From Lotus japonicus (taxonomy: Eukaryota; Streptophyta; Magnoliopsida; Fabales; Fabaceae): a stretch of 64,000 nucleotides of DNA. The notes beneath the pieces are model-generated. The model did not search any database and was not told where the DNA came from. It worked only from the letters and a program-made list of their open reading frames with translations. Below, piece by piece: positions 47,497 to 57,950 of the stretch (positions within the stretch are counted from its first letter, which is position 1; each line of letters opens with the position of its first letter). The position numbers and the translations under genes are program-made. The DNA lies in NCBI RefSeq assembly GCF_012489685.1, contig NC_080043.1:80678292-80742291 (forward strand). The letters are read 5' to 3'.

Positions 47497-48415
47497 TGTT
47501 TTTTTTTTTGAAACTGGGTAATTCATTGAAATAAAAATCAAGTTGCCATAGAGGCTATTACATCAACATTAATCAAAGACTCCAACTCCGGCGACACCTC
47601 TTCAATCCAAACAATGTAATGGAATTTTGAGGAGTTCTTAGCCAAATGATCGGCTACATAATTGTCGGTACGACGGACAAAAGAAATAACGAAATACGAA
47701 AACGATGAGACTAAGTCTCTACAATCACTAATAATAGAAAATAAATACGAATCACCCTTCTTCGCCTTCTGTCAAGTCTCAAAAAGTTGTAGACAATCCG
47801 TCTCAAGACACCCTTTGGAACCCGAGATCCTTGGCCAAAGAGAGGGACCATCGGAAAGCTAAAGCCTCAGCAACAATGGATGAGGGAGCATCAACAGAAA
47901 ACGCCACTGCTGCTGCCATGACTTGAGCTAAGTTATTCCTAGCAACAAAGCCAAGTCCCGTGGCAGCATTCTGAACCCAGGAGGCATCAAAATTAATTTT
48001 AATTATATCCTCACCAAGTCTGATCCATGAAGCCCGTGATAGTACAATGTGTTACTTTCCACCGGTGTCCTCACCATAACGGCATCCTCCGCTATCGAAA
48101 GTAGGCTGTTGAAGCGCGACATGATCCCATCGAACTCGGTTGCTTTTGCTGGTGTATCACGGCATTACGGAGCTCCCAAATAACGTAAAGGAAGGTGAAG
48201 CACCGCCCCTCCAACTGATCATCTTGCTGGTCGAAGATTTGTTGCAGGAAATCTGCAGGCTCATCACTCGACCGAAACCGCACACCCATGGGTGATGCAA
48301 ACCACCATCGGGTGACCATCGGGCACGTGAAGAGGACGTGCGAAACCGTTTCTGGATTCACACCACAAAATGGACATTCTTCCTCAACTTGCATTCCACG
48401 AACACGGAGAGAGGT
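47497..48415 (-). pseudogene. LINE 3' fragment with zinc-binding and RNase H domains
   Basis: On the minus strand a zf-RVT motif (CPFCGVNPETVSHVLFTCP, near 48310-48375) is followed by an RNase H domain with FDASWVQNAATGLGFVAR near 47940-48000 and later NYVADHLAKNS near 47640. It ends at a T run at 47498-47510, which is the poly(A) tail read on the plus strand. Several stops interrupt it. It is a 5'-truncated, dead LINE, not a host gene. Confidence 0.8.
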
Positions 48416-49090
48416 GCTGATTAAAGCGGTAGCTTAAGCTATTCCCTCTTACATTAATTTTCTTTCCCACCTTTACCCTTAATTAGCACTTTAATTCATT
48501 TACCGTCTTTCAGCTCTTTACATTTTAGTTGTTTATTTCACCCTTTATTTTTATCTCTTTAAGCCTTTTATACATTTCAGTCGTTCACTTAGTTACTTAG
48601 TCCATAACATTATCTTAGTCACAACTTGTCGATAGCGATCACTAAGAGTTTTTTTTTGGAGTGTCTTAGGAACTTGCATTGAGTAACATAGCTTCTTCCT
48701 CGAGTAATCGTCTTATTAGAGAATCATTATGTTGGTTTCACCAGCCCACACAACTACTTAGTCTAAATCTATTTGTAAACCAAAATTTGATAGACAAGTG
48801 GCAAGGGAACAAAACATGACATATATGACTTCCGTTTTGCGTTTGTCATAATTTTTTAGATAGAACAGAACATAGCATAAGGCTCTTGGGATGGGACACT
48901 TTGCTTCCGTGGAGAAGGGTGAAATCAAAGGGAATATAACGAAACACTCTCTTAAAACTTTTACACGGTAAAAAAATGCCCCTTAATTTATACTTAAAAT
49001 CTTTTGTATTCATACAGTTTAAAATCACTTCTTAAAGTAAAAACCACTTATTATATTTGTAGACAAACAACACTTAAAATCAATTTTTTT
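48416..49090. other. Intergenic DNA, no gene recognised
   Basis: AT-rich DNA with no supported ORF or RNA gene. Confidence 0.5.
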
Positions 49091-49196
49091 TGTTCCCGAA
49101 TGATAACTCAAGTAGTAAGAGTTGTTGGACATATGAGTTTAGGTAGGGATCAATCCTAGAGGGCAGTAGTCTATCTTTCTGATGTACAAAACAAGA
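49091..49196 (+). mobile_element. tRNA-derived SINE, copy 4
   Basis: It has box A GATAACTCAAGTAGTAAGAG, a box B-like GGGATCAATCC and the tail ctatctttctgatgtacaaaa. The tail matches copy 3, not copies 1 and 2. Flanks caatttttt at 49081-49089 and 49197-49205 form a likely target duplication. Confidence 0.8.
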
Positions 49197-49746
49197 CAAT
49201 TTTTTCAAAAAAGGACTAACGAGCCAATTTGAGTGCATTTATTTAAGCTTATTTTTATAAAATTCACATTTTTAATTAAAAACTATTTGTCTAAAAAAAA
49301 ATGTTTCTATTTTTTGAAAAATTACTATTTAAAAATAATCTGAAAAGAAATTATTCAAAAAAGCTACTTTTAATTATCTTATTAGGAAATCTATTATGAT
49401 AGATAAGAGAAGATAAAAAGGTGGTTTAATTAATGTAGCCAAATACAAATTAGCTTTTGTTTTTCTCAAAATCTCTAAAAATGAATCTCTTTTGTAGAAA
49501 GCTAAATATTGATCATTATTTTTTAATCTGAAAAAACACACTTTGAATAGCTTAAAGGAATAATCAGATTTCAAGTTTTTTTAAAAGCATAAACAAACAA
49601 CTTGAAAAATATATACTTTTTTAAATAAGTAATTATATCAAGAAATAAGCAATGACAAATGCGCTCTATATATAATATTCAATTGAGTTCAATTTTTTAT
49701 ACTCAATTAAATATTAACAGGCAGGGTTATATACGTAATTTAAAGA

Positions 49747-49785
49747 GTAAAATACACTTACCTCTCTTGAGATTTGCAACAAAAA
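49747..49785. repeat. Repeat end cut by the gypsy element
   Basis: gagtaaaatacacttacc followed by ttgagatttgcaacaaaaa matches about 34292-34334. The continuation is missing because the Ty3/gypsy element starts at 49786. Confidence 0.6.
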
Positions 49786-50645
49786 TGTAACGCCCCGGTT
49801 TCTCAACTGAGGTGTCACATTAGTAACCTAACAAAGTCTAAGGACTATTTCGTAATCCTAAGAAAACACGATAAATTTTTTCCCTTTTCAAAACAACTAA
49901 ACACAGTTTAATACATAACATAGTCTTAATTAAACAACTCGTTCCCGACATATAATAATAGCGCCTTACAATATCATAAACCAGTTTCCAAAATAAGTAC
50001 GCACACTTAAACAGTGGCGAAATAAGGTTTAAACAACAGAGTTTTCAGATGGAGAAAGAAACTCAGACATAGTCCTCCAAAAAGAAAGGAGCAACTGCTT
50101 CAACCACCTTTACTCGACCGCCCACGGTCACGATCTCCAACTCGAACAGCTAAACTTCAGCGGAAGACTCTCCATCGCCTAATAGCGTTAAGCGCCCAAA
50201 CAACAAGTAGCAAATAAAAAGGGTTAACTCCATGCAACTACCATGTATAAAAGAGAAAATCATGCTATTCGAATTTAATTACCTAGCATGGTAAATAACC
50301 TAGCAACATAACTCAACTCATATATCAACAACTTAACATAGATTAGCTCAGATAATAATAACCTCAACAATATAACATCAAATCAGATATCAATAAACCA
50401 ATAACTAAAATCCAACAACATAGGGTCAGGTGTTAGTTCCCTATAATGCAACTATATGCTGCTACCAAAATGGATCGATCAATATCGTCTCTCAAGACGG
50501 GACAAACATGTGGAACGACAACCACTGAATGCCACTTAATATCGCCTCACAAGACGGGACAACCATGTGGAATGACAACCACTGGATGCCACTTAATAAC
50601 GCCACGAAGGACGGGACAGACATGTGGAACGACAACCACTGAATG
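49786..50645 (-). repeat. 3' LTR of the gypsy element, truncated
   Basis: It begins TGTAACGCCCC and stops abruptly at gaatg (50645), where pol-flanking sequence starts. It is the same length and nearly the same sequence as 54047-54906. A 57-bp unit is repeated three times at about 50480-50645. Confidence 0.9.
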
Positions 50646-50659
50646 ATTATCCTCGAAAC

Positions 50660-53600
50660 TTAAGGCTCAGTGAAGAGTTCCGGATACTGTTCCTTCATCC
50701 TCTCTTCTAGTTCCCAAGTAGCATCGCCCGTGACTTGGTTCCAAATCACTTTTACCAGAGGAACCTGCTTGTTCCTCAACTGCTTGATCCTACATTCCTC
50801 AATCCTCATTGGTGCCACTTCAAAAGACAAGTTGTCTCTAAGTTGGATGTCATCTTCCTTGATGATGTGAGAGGGATCAGGAATATACTTCCTTAATTGT
50901 GACACGTGTAGCACATCATGAATCTTGGAAAGAAAAGGTGGCAACGCAATCCGATAAGCTACTTTACCGACTCGCTCGATAATCTGATACGGTCCAATGA
51001 ACTTCGGTGTCAGCTTCCTCGACTTTATCGCCCTTCCCACTCCGGTAGTTTGTGTCACGCGAAGAAACACATGATCTCCCGCTTCGAACTCTAACTCTCT
51101 CCGTCGTGTGTCAGCATAACTCTTCTGTCGACTCTGTGACGTCCTCATCTTCTCTTGTATTTGTTTCACCTTCTCAGTAGTTTGTTGCACTAATTCAGAT
51201 CCAACGAGAAGACGTTCGCCATCTTGAAACCAACATAAAGGAGTTCTACATCTCCTCCCATACAAAGCCTCATAAGGTGTCATTCCAATACTCGCATGAA
51301 AACTGTTGTTATAAGTAAACTCGATCAACGGCAACAGCTCATCCCAGCTCTCTTGACTATCTAAGACACATGCTCGCAGCAAGTCTTCCAATGACTGTAT
51401 TGTCCTCTCGGTCTGTCCATCCGTCTGAGGGTGATAGGCAGAGCTCATCCTCAACTTCGTGCCAAGCGCCTTGTGCAAGGCCTTCCAGAAATGCGAAGTA
51501 AACTTCGGATCTCTATCAGAAACAATACTCGAGGGTACTCCATGAAGTCGTACAATCTCAGCGACATATACTTTTTCAAGTGCCTCCACATTGAACGTGG
51601 TCTTCACCGGTATGAAATGTGCTGACTTCGTCAGACGGTCCACAATGACCCAAATGGAATCAAATCTCTTCCTCGTAGCTGGCAAAGCTACCACGAAATC
51701 CATAGAGATACTGTCCTACTTCCACTCCGGCACATCAAGTGACTGTAACATACCCACAGGCTTTTGATGTTCTATCTTCGCCTTCTGACATGTCAGACAT
51801 GCCGCCACAAACTCTGCTACATTCTTCTTCATTCCTGGCCACCAAAAATTCAACTTTAGATCTTGATACATCTTTGTCGATCCCGGATGAATACTCAATC
51901 TACTCTTGTGACCTTCGTCAAGAATCATCCTTCTCAACTCCATGTCCAATGGCACGCAGACACGTCCTTTGCAACGCAGAATGTTGTCGGTTCCTATCTC
52001 GAAATCCGGCGCTTTTCCCAAAATGATCAAGTTCCGTTTCTCGTTCAGTTCCTCATCTAACAGTTGCTTCACCTTGATCTCGTCCAGAAAATCACTACTG
52101 ATCGTCACCATCCCAAAGCTCAATTTTCCAGGTGTCACTTGCATACCCAAACTGAGGTCGCGAAAAGTCTCGATAAGTTCCAATTCCTTAATCATCAGCG
52201 ATGAAACATGAATTGTCTGGCGACTCAGTGCGTCTGCTACAACATTTGCTTTTCCTGGGTGGTACAACAAAGTGAAATCATAGTCCTTGATAAATTCCAT
52301 CCAACGCCTTTGTCTCATATTCAGATCCTTCTGATCGAACAGGTACTTCAGGCTCTTGTGATCACTAAAAACAGTGAAAGTGCTCCCATAAAGATAGTGC
52401 CTCCAAATCTTGAGCGCAAATACCACAGCCGCTAACTCCAAATCATGCGTAGGATAGTTCCGTTCATGTATCTTCAATTGCCTTGAAGAATAAGCCACAG
52501 CCTTTCGGTGTTGCATCAGCACACAACCCAACCCTTGGTACGAAGCATCGCAGTAAACCTCATAGGGTTCCTTCTCTTGTGGTAATGTCAAAACTGGCGC
52601 GGTCTTCAAACGCTCCTTCATATCTTGGAAACTCTGTTCGCAATCCTCTGTCCATGCGAAAGGTTGGTTCTTCCGGGTGAGTTTCGTCAATGGTCCTGCA
52701 ATCTTAGCGAACCCTTCAATGAATCGTCGGTAATATCCAGCTAAACCGATGAAACTCCTTATATCTGTCACAATCTTAGGACGCTCCCATGCAAGTACCG
52801 CTTCCACTTTACTAGGATCCACAACAATGCCCTCCTTTGAGATGACATGTTCTAGAAACTTTACTTCTTCGAGCCAAAATTCACACTTTGCCGCGTTAGC
52901 ATACAATACCTTCTCCCGAAGAACTTGCAATACTTGACGTAGATGTTCCTCGTGTTCTTCACGATTCCTCGAGTAGATCAAGATATCGTCGATGAACACC
53001 ACAACGAAGCGATCCAAGAATGGATGAAAGATCCTATTCATGTAGTCCATGAATACAGCTGGTTCATTCGTAACTCCAAACGGCATCACCAAGTACTCGT
53101 AGTGCCCATAGCGTGTCCTAAACGCCGTCTTTTGGATATCCTCATCCTTGACTCTAATCTGGTGATATCCCGATCTCAGGTCAATCTTCGAGAAAATAGC
53201 AGCACCCTTCAATTGATCCATCAAATTGTCAATCATCGGCAACGGATAACGGTTCTTTATCGTGACTTTGTTCAGCTGTCGATAATCCACGCAAAGTCGC
53301 GATCTTCCGTCTTTCTTCTTCACAAGCAGCACTGGAGCTCCCCACGGAGAAACGCTAGGTCGAATAAACCCCTTCTTGGTTAAATCTTCAAGTTGACTCT
53401 TCAGCTTAGTCAGTTCTGGCGGTGCCATACGGTACGGTGCGATTGATATAGGTCCAGTGCCTGGGACCATATCAATTGTGAACTCCATATCTCTGACCGG
53501 AGGTATTCCAGGTACGTCTTCGGAGAACACATCCTCGAATTCTTGCACAACATCTATTCCTTGTACTCCGTTCTCTTTAGCTTCCGTCACCGTTGTTGAC

Positions 53601-53803
53601 AGAAGGGAACTCAAAGCTCATTTCCTCAAAGAGAGCTTCGAAAAGTACGAGTTCAGAAACTCGGCGAGTCCAGCATCGGGAAGGATAACTACCTTATTGG
53701 CGCAATCAAGAAGAACATGATGGTGGGACAACCAATCCATGCCTATGATCACATCCAATCCCTTGAGAGGTAAACAGATCAAGTTAGCTACAACGTTCTC
53801 TAC
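50660..53803 (-). pseudogene. gypsy pol: protease remnant, RT, RNase H, integrase
   Basis: Reading from high to low coordinates, a protease C-terminal remnant (LDVIIGMDWLSHH, about 53621-53803) lacks the catalytic Asp. A TGA at 53618-53620 precedes RT, which has its YPLPMID region and an FIDDILIYS box near 52985. RNase H follows, then integrase with HHCC near 51780-51880 and a D,D,E core (FVVALP region, [16 protein letters not shown]). The C-terminus ends with a chromodomain-like segment (HVSQLRKY, then VIWNQ..ATWELE, PELF), typical of chromoviruses. A TAG at 51716-51718 separates RNase H/HHCC from the integrase core. With two stops and no gag the element is non-autonomous. Confidence 0.92.
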
Positions 53804-54030
53804 CTAATACATGTTGTTCTATAATAACTAACTATGTATATACTTATATCAAATGTATAATTAACAATAACTAGCATAAGGTTATTCACTTACGAACAAC
53901 CTTCAAAAATAATCTACATGAGCAGTAATCAAGCACACTCTTCCTCCGATTGACACCCCATCAATCGGTCTCAGAGTTCAAACATCTTAAGCAGACACTC
54001 TACCCAAAAGCTCTGGTTTTCTAGACCAAA

Positions 54031-54042
54031 GCTCTGAAACCA
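54031..54042 (-). other. Primer-binding site of the gypsy element
   Basis: On the minus strand TGGTTTCAGAGC lies four bases inside the 5' LTR end. It differs at one position from the usual initiator tRNA-Met site. Confidence 0.8.
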
Positions 54043-54046
54043 CAAT

Positions 54047-56630
54047 TGTAACGCCCTGGTTTCTCAACTGAGGTGTCACATTAATAACCTAACAAAGTCT
54101 AAGGACTATTTCGTAATCCTAAGAAAACACGATAAATTTTTTCCCTTTTCAAAACAACTAAACACAGTTTAATACATAACATAGTCTTAATTAAACAACC
54201 CGTTCCCGACATATAATAATAGTGCCTTACAATATCATAAACCAGTTTCCAAAATAAGTACGCACACTTAAACAGTGGCGAAATAAGGTTTAAACAACAG
54301 AGTTTTCAGATGGAGAAAGAAACTCAGACATAGTCCTCCAAAAAGAAAGGAGCAACTGCTTCAACCACCTTTACTCGACCGCCCACAGTCACGATCTCCA
54401 ACTCGAACAGCTAAACTTCAGCGGAAGACTCTCCATCGCCTAATAGCGTTAAGCGCCCAAACAACAAGTAGCAAATAGAAAGGGTTAACCCCATGCAACT
54501 ACCATGTATAAAAGAGAAAATCATGCTATTCGAATTTAATTACCTAGCATGGTAAATAACCTTGCAACATAACTCAACTCATATATCAACAACTTAACAT
54601 AGATTAGCTCAGATTATAATAACCTCAACAATATAACATCAAATCAGATATCAATAAACCAATAACTAAAATCCAACAACATAGGGTCAAGTGTTAGTTC
54701 CCTATAATGCAACTATATGCTGCTACCAAAATAGATCGATCAATATCATCTCTCAAGACGGGACAAACATGTGGAACGACAACCACTAAATGCCACTTAA
54801 TATCGCCTCACAAGACGGGACAACCATGTGGAACGACAACCACTGGATGCCACTTAATAACGCCACGAAGGACGGGACAGACATGTGGAACGACAACCAC
54901 TGAATGCCACTTAATTCAGCCCTATATGCCAAAATCAATCAATAATAATCACGTCTTATCCACTTGAAAGCAGTAATGACGGAAACCAGTAAACAGCCGA
55001 AGCCTCTCAGAAAACGGAGACGCACGTCTCAATAAGTTCACTCGGTCGAAGCCCTCGGAAAACATTTGGCACAAGCCTCAGAAACAGTCAATATAGGCAA
55101 GCATACAACATTGAAAGCATACCAACATTTCAATCAATTGCCAATCAAGTTTAAACAACTTCATCTCAAGCGCATGCAGTGCGATAAAAGCATGCAAGAC
55201 TCAAAGACGCTCTAAAACTGAGTTACCCTTACCTTCGGGAGTAGAAGTTGGGCGTGGAAGTTGTGAACCTAGAACAAAGAAAACACATTCATCAACACAA
55301 GCTTCACTAGGAGTAACACGATCTACTAATACTAATCGAAATCGTAAAGAAAGCCTCTAAAGCTCTAGGGTTCCTATTTAGGCACAAATTGACAACGGAG
55401 ACTTCGTTCGCTAAAACGAGCATAACTCGAGCTACAGAACTCGGAATGACACGAAACCGGCGCCAAAATTTCGACAATTGAAAGAGCTACGCAATGGCTC
55501 AGGTCATAGAGACCCAAAAATTATTTTTGGACACGGTACCCAAGCAAATAGGTTTCGGCCACTATGGAAAATAGGGTTTTCGAACTTTTTCTTCGATCTA
55601 AATCAATTCCTAGGTATTCTTAGGAGATATCTAGGCCAGGGAAACCCCCAGAAAAATTAATGGGTCGAAAACTGTCGCAGGGGTATTTTGGTCAATATTT
55701 TTAGCTCGGAAACTCAAAATCAGAATTTCGAAAAACAAATTAGATGGGGTCGACTCCAACGACGATTATGATGACTAATCCTACTAACGCTAAGCTCAGT
55801 CGAGAGTTTTTGATTCAAAAAGCGGAACCTTTGTCAGAAATGGGTATTTTGAGCAGAATCGAAACTAGGCGGCCTTTCGGCGACATTCGGCAAAATGTAA
55901 TCCGCTAAACATGCTCAGGGGCACATAGGGAATAAGTTTAGACACTAAAATCAAGTTATTTGGATAGTTTTACAAAAAGCTCAAAACTTTGAGCACAGAA
56001 AGACATAGAGAAAAGCGATAGAATTTACGATCAGAGGTAAGGAAAAACATCAGTACCTCGAGGCCTACGCGTAGCAACAAACTGTGCGACGATCAGACAA
56101 GAATCGGAGAAAAGACTTTCTCCTCCTCCTCCTCTTGAAACCCATGGCCGTGTGTGTGTGTGTTTGTGATATTTTTTTCATTTTTCAAGCTATTTATAGG
56201 TTTTGGAAAATGCGGAAAAATGAAAATTTCGCGATTCCGATTTTTCCTGCGCATTCCTCTGTGAATTCTAAGATAGGTTCTGGCGACAGAATTCCAAAAC
56301 TCAAAAGAGATTTCTTGGAATTAAATCAAACGATCCAAAGTCGGTGTAAATCGATTTTACCCGAAAAACTACTTTTTGCAGTTGATGTCGGATGAGAAAA
56401 CTTCCTTCTGAAGAAAGATTAGAAACATCGAGAGAAATAGGTGCACGCGTGTGGAATCTTCGTTTGAAGCTCCGAATAGAAAAAGTCTTCATCAACCGTT
56501 TATTCTAGGTTTCTTAAGCTATCAGGGTTTTGGTTTCGGCAAACCTCCGAGAATTAGAATCGGACGTTCGTACATTCCAGGGTTTCGTATCGAAACGCCT
56601 GTCATGGAAGGATTAAGGGAAGTTCTAACA
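54047..56630 (-). repeat. 5' LTR of the gypsy element
   Basis: The U5 end TGTAACGCCCTGG is at 54047 (plus-strand reading). The 57-bp unit is repeated three times at about 54741-54906. A minus-strand TATA box at 56191-56198 marks the promoter. The outer limit is uncertain and could be as far as 56716, where the next element begins. ORFs at 56084-56639 lie within the LTR and are not genes. Confidence 0.7.
56191..56198 (-). promoter_or_regulatory. LTR TATA box of the gypsy element
   Basis: TATAAATA on the minus strand, with flanking CC and GC. Position fits a U3/R boundary near 56160. Confidence 0.6.
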
Positions 56631-56716
56631 TTTCTCTGAAGATTTTTGGAATCAGTTTCCATCGTGTCTTTAAGTGCAAATTAGTCGTTTACTAACGTTT
56701 TCTTCTTCATAATACT

Positions 56717-57180
56717 TGTTCCGGTATAGAACCGCAGACTAAAGGCTAACCAGTTTGAGAGCAAGCGAAAGTAAACAAAGTGAATGAAAATGCGTGAAAA
56801 TGATAGGATCCCTGCCGCTTGGGCGGTCCTCTTTTATTTATAGCTTGGGTTTTGGCCCGGCTGGACCATGGGTTGCCCGGCCCATTTGTTACATGATAAT
56901 GATAAGCCCAAAGTAAAGTGATTCGGTCCGCCCATATCAGTCCACAGGCCCACAAGACACTGATGTTTTAGAACTAAAACGAAAGTGTCTTATTGAGGCC
57001 CACGACTTCTGGTTCGCCCGTGTACAATATGAACCAATTGGTGAGCACGCAGGCTTCCATGAAATAAGGCTAACAATCAAAGTAAAAATATACTAGGCTA
57101 ATCATTACAAAATAACTCTTTCCGTATGACACGTGATGTCTAGATGACGCTTTGCCCATCACCTCAATCACTGTGCAACA
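56717..57180 (-). repeat. Probable 3' LTR of the Tat element
   Basis: The limits are inferred from TGTTCCGG at the left and GTGCAACA at the right. The right end is followed by aatcaatccccttcc, whose complement is a purine-rich tract. A minus-strand TATAAATA lies at 56833-56840. The partner LTR is outside the window, so the 464-bp length is a proposal. The left flank atact would be the target copy. Confidence 0.55.
56833..56840 (-). promoter_or_regulatory. LTR TATA box of the Tat element
   Basis: TATAAATA on the minus strand within the proposed LTR; transcription would start near 56810. Confidence 0.55.
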
Positions 57181-57195
57181 AATCAATCCCCTTCC
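57181..57195 (-). other. Polypurine tract of the Tat element
   Basis: The minus-strand reading GGAAGGGGATTGATT abuts the proposed 3' LTR. The purine run is GGAAGGGGA. Confidence 0.45.
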
Positions 57196-57579
57196 GGATT
57201 TTTGTACCTGCTGTAATCATCACAAATATTCCACAAATATCTTGAAACTTGCAATGCATAAAGTCTACCTAAGTTATGCTATTCGCATTAATTGAGATGT
57301 GCATTTCAATCCCACTCATAGGGTAGCTGTTTCCTGAAACGACGCGACCCATACGAAACGACGCTTTTACCTGCCAACTGACATCACTCTCTGCTCAAGC
57401 GTTACCTTTTACCAAGCGACACCTCTTCATGGCGCGCTGGTTCACCGCCTTAATGAATTCAAATGTGTGGCCTGAATGAACGCGTGGGTTCACTCAATCC
57501 ACACGCATGCTCGCCGTTTGCCTTTAAACGCTCTTAACCACATTCTATCGACACACCTTTTCATCTTCTACCTTTCCTC

Positions 57580-57587
57580 TATATATA
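57580..57587 (+). promoter_or_regulatory. TATA box of the antisense ORF
   Basis: TATATATA on the plus strand, 371 bp before the ATG at 57951. The leader contains an intron with donor GTAAGC at 57744 and acceptor TTTCAG ending at 57936, so the spliced leader would be about 150 bases. Confidence 0.6.
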
Positions 57588-57950
57588 GCAGTCCTTCTTA
57601 CCCCCCAAACCATTTCACTCTTGCATTTTAAAATTTTTACTACCCTCTGCAATTACAAAATTTCTTGCATCTACCTACCAGTGTTCTTGCGCATTTCCAG
57701 AATTCTTTCAAATTAACCAAGTTCATCACATCATTTTTCACGGGTAAGCACTTCTCACTCAGTCTATTCGTGAATTTTTACTTCTTTCTATACTAAATAT
57801 CTCATCTAAAGACTTTACCTTCTTCATCTTCTTGTTTATCCAAACCAATCTTTACTTAACATCTATTCTCCACCACAATTCCAACTTAAATTTTACCCCT
57901 TTATATTTCATAACCCTAGATCCTTTATAATTTCAGGAATTCTTTTGAAA

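Larger units (their letters stand above)
49786..56630 (-). mobile_element. Ty3/gypsy chromovirus-like element, gag deleted (minus strand)
   Basis: An 860-bp stretch is shared between 49786-50645 and 54047-54906 with about 14 differences by eye and no indels. These are the U5-side parts of two LTRs. Pol lies between them on the minus strand. The 3' LTR has lost its U3 side together with the polypurine tract. Gag and most of the protease are missing between the 5' LTR and the protease remnant. The 5' LTR continues to at least its TATA box at 56191; 56630 is a likely but unproven outer end (complement begins TGTTAGAAC). No matching target duplication was found for these limits. Confidence 0.85.

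Noticed and set aside
48092..48394. Host zinc-binding protein gene
   Set aside because: The Cys/His pattern is the zf-RVT module of a LINE and continues into a degraded RNase H.
50446..50646. Repetitive ORF with TGQTCGTTTTE units
   Set aside because: It is a translation of the 57-bp LTR minisatellite; the same ORF recurs in the other LTR at 54707.
56084..56639. ORFs of 62-103 codons near 56 kb
   Set aside because: They lie inside the gypsy LTR, beside its minus-strand TATA box.
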